From contig CM061241.1 in NCBI GenBank assembly GCA_030848705.1, positions 80,113,178-80,177,177 on the forward strand: a stretch of 64,000 nt of DNA, in the 5' to 3' direction. Each line of letters starts with the position of its first letter. Position 1 is the stretch's first letter. Below are positions 50,299-61,395 of this stretch, piece by piece. The notes beneath the pieces were generated by a model. It was not told where the DNA came from. It did not search any database and saw only the letters and a program-made list of their open reading frames with translations. The stretch comes from Heracleum sosnowskyi. Lineage: Eukaryota; Streptophyta; Magnoliopsida; Apiales; Apiaceae. Both the position numbers and the translations under genes were made by a program.

Positions 50299-51382
50299 TG
50301 TTAGATATGAGTGTGAACGAAAGATAATACAGAGGGGGGTTAATGTATTATCACTGATTTCTTGAACCAACAACAACAAGTAACTCTGTGTTTGATAGTT
50401 TTTACGGAAGTTTAAAGAACAACAAAGATTAATTTTCAATCTAATGGTGTTTTATTAGATTGTGTGTTGCTACAACCTGTGAATACAAAAGTATTCTCGG
50501 CTTCATTTTTATTAGAGAGATAGTTCTTGATTTACACCTGAAAAACGTTAACAACTAAAGTGTGTGACCTGTGCACTTATAGAGAGACATGCACAATTCA
50601 CTTTTACAGATTAAGAATATGACAAATTGTCCTAACAGTCTATGTCTAACCAAAAATTGCATAAGAGATTATATGCTAACATAGATCCACTTCTTTAATT
50701 GGACCACCTTTGACTTCTCTCTCTCTCAGCTGCTCTTTATAATTCCCATGCACTTCTGCAAAGTGCTGGACCACTTACAGAAGTACAAGGCTTACAGACT
50801 CTTTGTCCTGATGTTCAGAATTTGTCTTCTTCAGTTAGCTTAAATTCCGCATTCGATAACTCTAGCTATGGCTGACTCGAAAACTGGACTTCTCGAATCA
50901 GTCATTTTCTTTACTTATCGAATCACGTCAAGTTGGACTTCTCTAGTGCAGACTTCTGGAATCAGCATTCAGGCTTAACTAATTCTGGACAACTCGAATT
51001 AGTTGTCTTGACTTCTCGAAGTTTCTTGTCTGGACTTCTCTAATCTTCCTTCTTGACTTCTCGGATTTGGACTTCTCTAATCTGACAATTCTGAACTTCT
51101 TTAACCTTTGCCTTATAACATTTTCACTTCAACTCTTGTAACTTCTTTATTAAAGACCTTCTTTCTGAACATAAGGAGCATGATCAAGAATGATCTTCTT
51201 CCTAGACATTCTTATTACTTCTAGCCTATGTACAACCAGCTACAGGAGTTACAACTACATAGTCTAGGCATACACTTGAGCATAATGATCAGGACTAAAG
51301 AGTTTCCCAACCAGGAGCATGCCATTCCAGTATTATAGGCTTTTTATGTAAATTGCGTTCAGACATGCCTCTGTAACTAACA
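50299..51382 (-). repeat. 5' LTR of SIRE-like element
   Basis: 1084 bp, matching 42106-43185. It keeps TTCTCGAA at 50890 and TTCTCGAAGTTTC at 51013-51025. Two other sites have drifted (TTATCGAA, TTCTGGAA). Confidence 0.93.
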
Positions 51383-52241
51383 AAGCATATGAAAATTGTG
51401 AAAAAGAAGTCAAGCGTTGGAAGAAAAAAACACAGAAGTGGAAGTATATATATGTTCTTGGGTCTGGCTTTGGTGTTTGTTTATGCTCATTTTAGGAAGT
51501 ATTAAAGTCATTTCTATGTTAAAGTATTGAAGTATTTAGGTAGTATTTCGTTATTTCTATGTTGAATGATGTTTAGAAGTTGAAAATCTTATGTACTATG
51601 TTATGTAATTTGTAATCGAAGTTGATGTTAATGTTCTTATGATATTAAGATTTGTTTTAATTCTTGCAATGTAAACATGTAGAATGAGAAAAAATAGGTA
51701 GACAAACAAGTAATAAATCATTGCATGATTCATCAAATTACCAACTTGTTCATCAAAGTTTCACAAACTTGTTCATCAAAAGCTACAATAGCAAGTACCA
51801 ATTGTTTCACCAAAAGATAGATTACATGATACCAATGATGCAAGTTTTAAAATAAATAAGTAAGGATTGCATCTCATATTTTTGGAAAACAAAGATTTTA
51901 GTGATAACAATTATAAAAGGTAATATATTTTAATTTAAAGATAATTGTCATGATATTTTTGGAAAATGAGTAGATTTTGTTAGAAAAAAAATATTTTAAT
52001 TATAAAAGGCAAACATATAGTTACTATTTTTATATTTTATTATTATTTATTAAATAGAATAAAAGACCGAAAACCGACCGAAAACCGAAAACCAAAACTT
52101 TCAATGTTTCGGTTTTAATAATATAGTATAGATGTTTAAAAATATTAATAAGGTTATGTAGTTCAAATCATATGGGCACCGAGTTTGAATTGTGTTCGTA
52201 GTTCACTGCTCTTAGATTGCACCCCATGGCCATATGTAAGA

Positions 52242-52260
52242 AAACAACAACAACAACAAC

Positions 52261-52304
<44 letters not shown>

Positions 52305-52327
52305 TAATAATAATAATAGTAATAGTA

Positions 52328-52400
<73 letters not shown>
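52242..52400. repeat. (CAA)n then (AAT)n microsatellite
   Basis: Begins with CAA triplets, then about 45 AAT/TAA triplets with a few GTA interruptions to 52400. It creates spurious long poly-Leu and poly-Ile frames on the two strands. Confidence 0.95.
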
Positions 52401-52403
<3 letters not shown>

Positions 52404-53730
52404 CGTTAACTTTTGATTCATGATTAAATCAAATAAATATGAATACATGTGATAAACAAAGATCAAAAATAAAAAAGGACTAAATTGTAAGTAAATAATG
52501 GTAGAAGGCAAGTAACCATGATGTTACTCAATAATATTTCAAATATATAAGTTGTGTTATTGTACATGTATTTTATATACTAAAATAATGACTAATTTGT
52601 CATTTTTTGTTGGAAGTGAGTATCAGTATTTGAATATTAATTTTTAATTTAGTGTTTAATTTAAGAAAATAAAAAATCTCAATATATACGATATATTTTT
52701 TAGATCGGATATTCAAACAAACTTTTCTATAAATTCAAATTTTCATCTGGATCACAACTTTACAATAAATGTATTCTATCAGGATTTATATTTCTTAAAA
52801 ATATTAAATTATATAAGTAAAAGCTAATGAAATATTAAAAAAAATATTATATAGTAAAAAAAAATAAAGAAGGAGCAGTAGAATAGTTCAAGGGATCAAA
52901 TCCAAGCAACAACATAATATTTATATAATTATATAAGTTATAATAAATATTTATGCACATTCCACATAACTAAGTTTTTTTATCGAATAAGGCAGCATAG
53001 ATAATATATATATTATGATATGAGTATAAACTAGATCAAAGAGTATAAATTAGATTAAAGACTTGAGATATAGATACATTTCGGAACTTAAGACAAAGTT
53101 TTGGTAGAAGAGTTGCTATATATACCTTGTCATTTCCTTAGCAAAATAGACAAATCTTATCATAATAACCGTCCAACACAGGCAACAAATCAATCTAAGT
53201 CGATGTAAATAAATAAAAAATAGATTTTAAATAAATTTATGAATGCAACCAAGCAATTAAAATAACTCAAAGATAATACTAATAATAGTATCTATATATT
53301 ATAAATTTGTGGATATCCCATGCTTTAGGTTCGGGATCCATATTTAGGTTCGGATAATATTTTAATATATAGATTTGACCCAATGGACTATCCATTTTAG
53401 GCTTGGTATCCATATTTAGGTTTTTAGAATATCCATATACTTATTTTGACCTATCTTTAATTATAAAAACTTTATATTTCACTTTTGAATATCATTAATA
53501 CCATAATAATACTCATGACAAGTTCATTAATTAAAATATAAATTAATTTTTTAATTTTTGGTAAGCATTTAATATAAATTATCTTAAAATATATGTTACA
53601 TATACAATAACATATGGATAAAAAAAATTGAACGAATTCATTTTAACATTTAAAGACAAGCAGTTATTGTACTATTTGATCTTAAATCTAAAATTATTTA
53701 ATTTATTGTAATTAAATATTTTTTTAAAAT

Positions 53731-53761
53731 ACCCGTGTGCGTAGCACGGGCTATAACCTAG
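53731..53761 (+). mobile_element. Helitron-like 3' end
   Basis: Hairpin CCCGTG...CACGGG followed by CTATAAC and terminal CTAG before T. The hairpin plus CTRR before T is the Helitron 3' signature. The 5' end was not located. Confidence 0.6.
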
Positions 53762-54759
53762 TAATCTAAAATTGTGTACTTGAGCTTTGCATATTTCAAA
53801 GATAGTAATTTTGGATTACGTTATTTCATATTATATCCCAAAATTTCCTTTATCGTAAGGTATAAGAAAACTATTGTACTTGCAAATAGTTGAACAAGTT
53901 ATCTCTTAGGGTTTGTTTGATTCGCGGAGTGTTATGGGGTTGAAATTAGGAATCAGATTAAGCTGGTGTCGGGCTGAGATATCATTTTTGATATCATGTG
54001 CATGGTTGATTGTTGAAATGAATATATTTGATTTAAAACATTTTTGAATTATTAATTTTAATTAATTTAAAATATTAATTTTATTATTATTTTAATAAAT
54101 TTAGCGTCACTGATTTATTTTGTCTTAAAAATTTACATTTAATTTCTTACATAAAGATATGAGATTGGAATGAAAAAAAAAACCTATTTAATTCCACAAT
54201 ACCTTGAACCATATGACTTCTGAATAAATTTTTTAAATCCTTGTCGTCTATTTATGTTATTATATGTCGATCAACCTATTTAATTCTAGAATACCTCGAA
54301 CCACATGACCCCTTAGTAATTTTTTTAAAATCTTTGTCATCTATTTATGCTATTATAGACACGATCGGTATTATAGGAGTATTATGAGGTCTATACATGA
54401 GTACTCTTTACTATTATCAAAATATGAAAAAAATTGGTTTTCTATTATAGCTACATCTTTCTATTTAAAATAAAATAAAATAATAACATTATAATTATTA
54501 ATGACTAATCTACTTTCTTTTTCATATAAAATACATTATTTTTTGCAATTTTCTAACTAAAATTCCTCTTTTCCTAATAACAATATCAACAATTTTATTT
54601 AATAAAACAAAATAATAATAATATTATAATATATAGTAATAAACTATCATAAACAAACATGAGTATAATTTGTAGTTTGGTTAACTCCTTATTTTAGGTT
54701 ATCTCTTTCATCAATTACAGTTGGATCTTTCTACTCAAATAAATGATGACCATACAATA

Positions 54760-54950
54760 CCAAAAATTGTTATATATAGTGGTTTAAGGTTGCAATCCCG
54801 CAAACAACATTTTTATTTATATTTGATACTAAAAGTTGTTATATATAAAAGTTTGAGGTTCGGCTCCCACCAACAACATATTAACTTAAATTTAACACTA
54901 AAAAATGTTATATATAAAAGTCTAAGGTTCGAATACTACTAAAAAGATAT
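54760..54950. repeat. Three ~70-bp imperfect tandem repeats
   Basis: Each unit contains GTTATATATA(A/G)(A/T)(A/G)GT(T/C)T(A/G)AGGTT followed by an AACAACAT or similar tail. They lie just inside the Helitron-like end at 55038 and may be internal Helitron repeats. Confidence 0.55.
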
Positions 54951-55010
54951 TAAATTAATATTCATGATATTATACTACATTATAAATAAATTAAAAATAA
55001 TTAAAAGTAA

Positions 55011-55038
55011 CCTGTGCATTGCACGAGCTATAAGCTAG
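55011..55038 (+). mobile_element. Helitron-like 3' end
   Basis: Hairpin CTGTGC-ATT-GCACGAG with one mismatch, then CTATAAG and terminal CTAG before T. Same family as the ends at 53761 and 60235. Confidence 0.55.
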
Positions 55039-55356
55039 TAAACAATAATAATGATAAAACTATCTTGCATCAAAAGTTTGGCCGGAATAATTAGAAAAAT
55101 TTAAGCGTTGATGGACGAAAATGAAAAACAACTATTTTTATTTAAGATACTTTTTTTTTGAAGAAAAATGGAATTAATTCAATAATAAAAAGTCATACGA
55201 CATCTACAAAGATGATCGAGTCGAACAAACATAAAAAAGATCAAATCGCTTGTCTTCATGAAGAGACAATTAAACGATAGTTTGAAGATGATATATTTAC
55301 ATGTACCCGCTTCACCATAATTCGTTTGAGCTATCGACCATAAATGCAATCTTATA

Positions 55357-56395
55357 CAAACTTCCATCACTAAATCAAAACCAATCATCACAACAAAGGA
55401 GAGAAACAAACACACTCTCACCAAGGAGAGAAAACAAACTGAACTTGCAAACTGGAATTCCAAATAAAAAATCTTGGATCTGAAAAACAAAACCATAATA
55501 AGAAATACTCGATCCACTCTCAAATCCAATAAGTTTATCTTGAATCGAAGAAGAAAGAAAACCAAAAATTTCGATAATTTAGATCTAAAAAACAAAAGGA
55601 TAAAAATTCTCACCTAAAGGCGAGATTTTTGAAAGAAATAAATAAAACAAAACAAATTAAAAGATTTGGGGCTTTTCATCGTTAAAACCGGTGAAAGCCC
55701 CGTCGGACTATGTGATAGAAGAGGGAGGGGCGGCTGTAGATTTACAGAGAGAGATGAGAGAAAAAAAAATCCGTAATTTATTGGAAATTTGACTCTCTTT
55801 TTTTATCAAGGGAAATTTGATTTATTTATATGGAAAGAAGGGAGTATACAAACCGGTGAAATCCCATTATTTTCTCAAACTTCCATCACTAAATTAAAAC
55901 TAACCTTCACAACAAATGAGAGAAACAAACACACTCTCACCAAGGAGAGAAAACAAACTGAACTTGCAAACTGGAATTTCAAATAAAAAATCTTAGATCT
56001 GAAAAACAAAATCATAATAAGAAATATTTGATTCACTCTCAAATCTAATAAGTTTCGCTTGAATCGAAAAAGAAAGAAAATCGAAAGTTTCGATAATTTA
56101 GATCTAAAAAACAAACCAAACAAATCAAATGGATAGAAATTCTCACCTAAAAGGGAGATTATTGAAAAAAAGAAAGAAAACAAAACAAATTAAAAAAATT
56201 GGGGCTTTTCGGTAAAAAGCCCCGTCGGATTATGTGATAGAAGAGGGAGGGGGCGACTGTAGATTTACAGAGAGGAGAGAAAAAAAAATCCATAATTTAT
56301 TGGAAATTTGTTTCTCTTTTTTTTTTCAAGGAAAATTTGATTTATTTATATGGCAAGAAGGGAGTATAAAAACCGGTGAAATCCTATTATTTTCT
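55357..56395. repeat. ~519-bp tandem duplication
   Basis: Unit 1 (55357-55875) and unit 2 (55876-56395) share long stretches, e.g. ACACTCTCACCAAGGAGAGA, GGGGCTTTTC...AAGCCCCGTCGGA and GGGAGTATA(C/A)AAACCGGTGAAATCC. Each contains a short GC-rich palindrome-like GGGGCTTTTC/GAAAGCCCC. Open minus-strand frames within both copies are hydrophobic and probably not coding. Confidence 0.85.
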
Positions 56396-57084
56396 CAAAA
56401 GTAAAAAAACCAAATCCTGCATAGTTTTTAAATGCAGTTCAGAATTACTTAATGCAGTTTACTTAAATTACATAACTGACCTTCTTAATTTTTTGTGCAA
56501 CAGCAAATCACTTTCTTGTTTTGTGTGTTTTCCGTCTAATACCATGTACACGCAGTCAATGTGTTGTACAAATCAATGCATTGTTCAAAGGGCAAATCTA
56601 TAATTTACAAATAGTATTGATAATTATAATTCAAATAATATTCAATAGAAACTAAAAAAATTGTTAAATTACTCCAAATTGCAAAAATTATGAATAAGAT
56701 TTATGAATATTATGTTACAATTTATCTTGAAAAATGTAGAAATTAATAATATCTAGTATGACTAAGGTATTGAGTTAATTAATACAAAATTCAATCATTT
56801 TAAAATTAGAAAAATACGAAATTTTATGCAAAAATACAATAATAACTAAAATAACAAAGCTTAATGTAAATAAAAATAAGTATCATCAATTTAAGGAGAT
56901 TTGTAGACGTTATTTTGTAAATTTTTCAAAAAGTAATTAAAAACAAAATTAATCATAAGAAGATTATAAATAATGTTTATAAAACATCATTTGCAAATAT
57001 TATTTTGTTATTTTTTCTAAAATAAAATTAATAAAAATAAGTTAATATAATATAAACAAACTCATAAATGTTATTTTTAAATCA

Positions 57085-57112
57085 TCTCGTGCATTGCACG
57101 GGTTTAAACTAA
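57085..57112 (+). mobile_element. Helitron-like 3' end
   Basis: Hairpin CTCGTGC-ATT-GCACGGG then TTTAAA and CTAA before T (CTRR consensus satisfied). Confidence 0.5.
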
Positions 57113-57751
57113 TAATACATAAATACGGTTTATTGATAAATTATGAGGTGGGTATTTTAGTTTCTTTCTTCAAAAAAGAGGTATATTCGACCAATACATA
57201 GTATTTACTTATTTTATAATGTAAATTAAAAATTAAAAATTTATACATATGAAGAATTGAAATAAAAAATAATTAGTTTTCTTTTAATAGAAACAAATAA
57301 TGAAATCATATTTTCATTTCACCAAAAAAAATTTAATGACAATATTTTTTCAATTATTAATATTTAATGTGTTATTATGTTTGCAGAACACTATATGACA
57401 CTTAATATACTGTTCATAACCTACAAAATATATGTATTTTTGTTTAAAATTACTGTCAAAAAAAGTTGGTGACAACACTTGAAAGATGTAAAATTATAGT
57501 GATATTAGTAAAAAATATAAAAAATTAAATTATAAAATACTTATATTTTTGTTATACCTTTTAGCAATATATTGTATAATTAATATATCTCTCTTCTATA
57601 TATAATAGGAGAACAATGAGATAATTTAGAGGCATTTGAGCCAATAAATCCCCCATGAAATTACTATTTTACCCCTACATATTACAAAATTACATGTCAT
57701 GCCACTACTCTCTTATCTAAAGAAAAAAAATTAAGTAAATAATGTTTTAGT

Positions 57752-57813
57752 CAGGGATCGAACCTCGGACATTTACTAAAGAAGTCATCCTTGTAACCAT
57801 TGAGCTACATGAT
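57752..57813 (-). other. tRNA-like fragment with pol III A and B boxes
   Basis: On minus, TGTAGCTCAATGGTTA (A-box-like) is followed ~35 nt later by GGTTCGATCCC (a good B box). No complete cloverleaf can be drawn, so it is a tRNA relic or a SINE head rather than a functional tRNA gene. Confidence 0.5.
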
Positions 57814-58936
57814 TCTTTTTTATTTTGAGCTAAAAATCATATGACATAAACATCACATCTTTCTTATCCTATATTTATTATTATTTAAATTTTTGAGTAA
57901 AAATTAAGGTGATTTATAATATTTATTAAACTTTATTTTTTAATACTTAAAATATCATACAAAATCATATATACTACCAGTCTTATAAAATATTAATATT
58001 AAGTTTTAAAAACAATATTATGTGTGGTTCTTTTTATCTTTGTTTTAACTAAACAAATATGTTGTACATGTATCGATAACTATAATATATTCTATTTTTT
58101 TACATCAGAGTCGAACTTTTCTTGTACTATGCAATATATTTGAATTATTCAAATATTTAATATATAAAATGTATTATTAAACATTGATATAACATAAATA
58201 ACATATTACAAGTAGTTTATTTACATATTTATGACTTATTTATTTTTTAAATTAATGAAATTAGTGTTAAAACATGTGTAAAAATTAGACAATAATTTAG
58301 GTATGGACGATCGCCGATCGGTCACTTCGTGGCCGAGGAGACTCCGAACATGAACTCATTCGTCGAATCCGCCTCAATCCTCGAACGAGGATTACTTTAT
58401 TTATCGCATAATAATCATTGTTAAATAGCACATATTGATAACATGTATACATGATATTTATAATTATTTGTTCTTATTTATACTACAAGTATAAAGTTAG
58501 TGTGATGCATACGACATTCATATTCTTCTTATTTTACATTTATATTTACTTTGTTTGAAGTTCATCTTAAATTTGAATAGTTTAATGTGATTGTTGAACT
58601 TAATGTTGAATTGACGTGTGTGTTTCTGTTTGAGCGTGATTAAATTGTGTTTTAAGAGTTTTGTGTTTAACAATATTTTAAAAATATATTTAATTAAAAT
58701 TGTTGTTTTTAATAAATTAAGGTCAAATTGCAAAAGAAAAGGGACTAAAGTGCAAATATAAAAATATGAATGTCGTATTGACCGACCGACTACCAAACTA
58801 TATTTTGAATAAAATTGTTATTTTTAATAAATTAAATAAAGTAGTAAAATTAAAAAGAACTAAAGTACAAATATCAAAATATGATAACCGTACCGACCAA
58901 CTATCAAACTTTCAATGTTTCAGTTTTAATAATACA

Positions 58937-59002
<66 letters not shown>

Positions 59003-59003
59003 A
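58937..59003. repeat. (TA)n(GT)n compound microsatellite
   Basis: About 21 TA units followed by about 11 GT units. Confidence 0.95.
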
Positions 59004-60205
59004 TTAATTCAATTCCAAATATTGAGTCAAAATATGAAAAACTATTTGTTTTGAGTCAAAATATTGTAAAAGATGAGATAATAAAAATAAACAATAAACA
59101 GATTAAAATATATAGTCCATAACAAATTTTAAAAAAATATGATATTGCATATCATACATTATGATCAGATCAAATCACATTATACAGCCCGGGTTATTTA
59201 AAATTATAGTCCCCGATCAATCAAATTATCTATATAAATTAAAGTAAGTACATTGTAACAGACAAAAAAAATGTGCAACCATACCTAGAAAAAAAAATTA
59301 ACCGCAAAGAATAAAAATTTATGTTAATTGCTAGAAAAATGACCTGTGTTTTAATTTAGTAAAGATATTTCCCGGGATGAAGTTGTATTTTGAAAAAAAT
59401 AAAGGATTAATTCATTGTCAAAACACGGGCAGAACTCAGAAGACATATGAGCAATTTTAACTTACGATGATATAAACAAAAAATATTTATCCAGCCATAA
59501 TTGATCAATTCTCAAGTTCAGAGTTAAAAAAAAGTCTGTTTGTTTGAAAGAATTAAAACACATCGAAATGGTATCAAACGTACTTAATAATAGAATGATT
59601 TGGCACAAGGTAGTTCCACTTAAGTCAATTAACTACATTGTCCTATGTTCTGAAAGTTAGATAGACATGGGAAGAGAAATAAAGGTAAAAAATGCTTAAA
59701 ATCAAGAGGCCAGAAGAAAAGACATAAAGAGTTACAAAGAAAGTTTTAAGAACTGAAAACACAAGGCCTAAGTAGAGTATTAGAAGATTTAGGAAGGCTT
59801 TTGAGTGAAATCAGTATTAAAACCTACAATCTCATACTGCAGAATCTTGAAGGCTATTTAGTTTCTATCTTGAATATTGTCGGAGATGAACTAAATGAAT
59901 GCATCATTTTTGAAGAACTGGAAAAATTTTAGGATTATAATTTTAAAAATGTCGTCTTAATTAGAAAACATCCATAGAAAACTCTAATTCTATTCTATAA
60001 TCCACAACAAAATTAAAAACAGACATGATTTATCAAAACTACTCGTATTAGTTTTCAAATTATAAACTTGAACATATTTAAGCATGTACAATATAGTCAT
60101 AACATTAACAATAAAAACTCTATTAACATCAAAAATATATAATCATATATGTCAAATGACATTGATAATAAGTAGTTTAGTTTAAAAACACAATCTAAGC
60201 TAGCG

Positions 60206-60235
60206 ACTCGTGCCTTGCACGAGTTTTTATACTAG
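60206..60235 (+). mobile_element. Helitron-like 3' end (best example)
   Basis: Perfect 8-bp stem ACTCGTGC-CTT-GCACGAGT (60206-60224), then TTTTATA and terminal CTAG (60232-60235) followed by T. This is a textbook Helitron terminus. A possible 5' TC end (TCTCTCTTCTATATATAATAG) lies near 57590 but is not proven to pair with it. Confidence 0.65.
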
Positions 60236-60369
60236 TTGAAATTTAAAGACTAGATAAACATATGAATTTCCATAATTTAAAAAATTGGTTATGCTATTAT
60301 ATTAGATAACATAATCATAAAAGATTAAATAAAAATGAATTTTTTAGCTAATAACTCAAATTAATAATA

Positions 60370-61043
60370 CAAGCTTATAACCCGTGCGATGCACGGATGA
60401 ATTTTAGTATTTTTAATTTATTATTTTAGTATTTTTATATGATTTATTATTATTTTTTATCTTATTTTATTATCATTTATTTGTATTTTGATCTTAAAAA
60501 TTTTTAATATGTTGTCGACGGAATAATATATTGAACTTTTGAATGTAGTTTAGAAAAATAGATGATATAAATATTTAATAATAATAATATATTGTTGACG
60601 GGATTCGAATGTTGAACCCGTGAGAGTATTTTACATACAAAGAAAATAATATTCTTTTAATATTACATCAAACTGTTCTCATTTATCTATATTTATATAT
60701 AACAGTTATTATTTAGAGAACCAAACTACCAAACAACGAAATAAATGTTAGTTTGCTTATAATAGTATTTTTTAATATGATTTTTTAATATTTTTTATCT
60801 TATTTTATTAGCATTTATTTGTATTTTGATCTTAAAAATTTTTAATATGTTGTTGACGGGATTCGAACCTTGAACCCGTGAGAGCATATTAGATATCAAA
60901 AAAAGAATATTCTTTTAATATTACATCCAACGGTTCTCATTTACCTATATTTACATCTAACGGTTATTATTTAGAGGATCAAAATAAATGACCAGACTAC
61001 CAACCAAATAAAGGGTGGTTTGCTTATAATATTATAGTATAGA
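60370..61043 (-). mobile_element. Candidate non-autonomous Helitron, internally duplicated
   Basis: Read on minus it starts TCTATACTATAATATTATAAG (from 61043) and ends with hairpin CCGTGC-ATC-GCACGG, then GTTATAAGCTTG before T (CTTG, a variant of CTRR). Two inner copies (about 60430-60765 and 60780-61035) share TTGTTGACGGGATTCGAA and ATATTCTTTTAATATTACAT. GATA repeats follow at 61041-61073. Confidence 0.5.
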
Positions 61044-61395
61044 TAGATAGTATAGATAGATAGATAGATAGATGAGTGAAAGTTGAAGAATTTTAGTGAC
61101 TAATAATTACACTAATTATGATATTAACTATTTAAAGGCATGGTTTACATATTTGAGATTGAAATGGTAGAGATTTGTGTCAAATTTGATAAACTTATTA
61201 CTTAGAGTAAAATAAACTTAATATTACATTCAATAGTCAACCTAAACTACGGTATCTCGTAATCAGCAATCTTAATAAGACATCACAACGAACTGCATTT
61301 AGCAACACCCATAAATTACTGTGAAGTGACGAGTTTTGAGCTTTGTCTACTGAATTAACTCAGAAAAACCAAACCCTAAAAATCAAGAAATCGCC

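Larger units (their letters stand above)
42106..51382 (-). mobile_element. SIRE-like Ty1/Copia LTR retrotransposon (9.3 kb, degenerate)
   Basis: LTRs at 42106-43185 and 50299-51382 (about 1.08 kb, about 5% different in the first 145 bp) and a perfect TSD AAGCA (42101-42105, 51383-51387). The primer-binding site next to the 5' LTR reads TGGTATCAAAGTAG on the minus strand (50283-50296), near the initiator-Met type. A polypurine tract (plus strand ATCTCCCCC, 43186-43194) abuts the 3' LTR. Gag and pol are on minus with many lesions, and about 3.7 kb of extra sequence lies between pol and the 3' LTR, as in SIRE elements. Confidence 0.93.
41861..51495 (+). pseudogene. GRF-type zinc-finger protein gene split by a Copia insertion
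   Basis: The 5' part (41861-42105) encodes a GRF-like finger: C17-x-C19, Tyr41 where the third Cys is expected, C48, then GYFMWVDAP. A one-base frameshift near 42050 gives an early TGA (42053-42055), but the other frame stays open up to the retrotransposon. The 3' part resumes at 51383 beyond the insertion with a Lys-rich helix (VKRWKKKTQKWK) and a hydrophobic tail (YIYVLGSGFGVCLC), stopping at 51495. This is the same finger, coiled-coil and membrane-tail order as the MULE gene at 25598-26016. A TIR-like start (GACTAAATTGCA) lies at 41654, so it was probably also carried by a MULE whose transposase half is now missing. Confidence 0.72.
51496..61395. other. AT-rich repeat desert without a supported gene
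   Basis: About 9.9 kb with no convincing coding region. It contains an (AAT)n array, Helitron-like 3' ends (53761, 55038, 57112, 60235, and 60370 on minus), three ~70-bp repeats around 54760-54950, a ~519-bp tandem duplication, a tRNA-like pol III box pair, and (TA)n(GT)n and GATA microsatellites. Open frames here are short or low-complexity. Confidence 0.65.

Noticed and set aside
52212..52511. 99-aa poly-Leu frame and a matching poly-Ile frame on plus (52217-52423)
   Set aside because: Produced by the (AAT)n microsatellite; no start context or conserved content.
55179..56183. Two hydrophobic minus frames (55179-55613, 55875-56183) similar to each other
   Set aside because: Similarity follows the underlying tandem DNA duplication; composition mirrors GAAA-rich DNA and no domain is visible.
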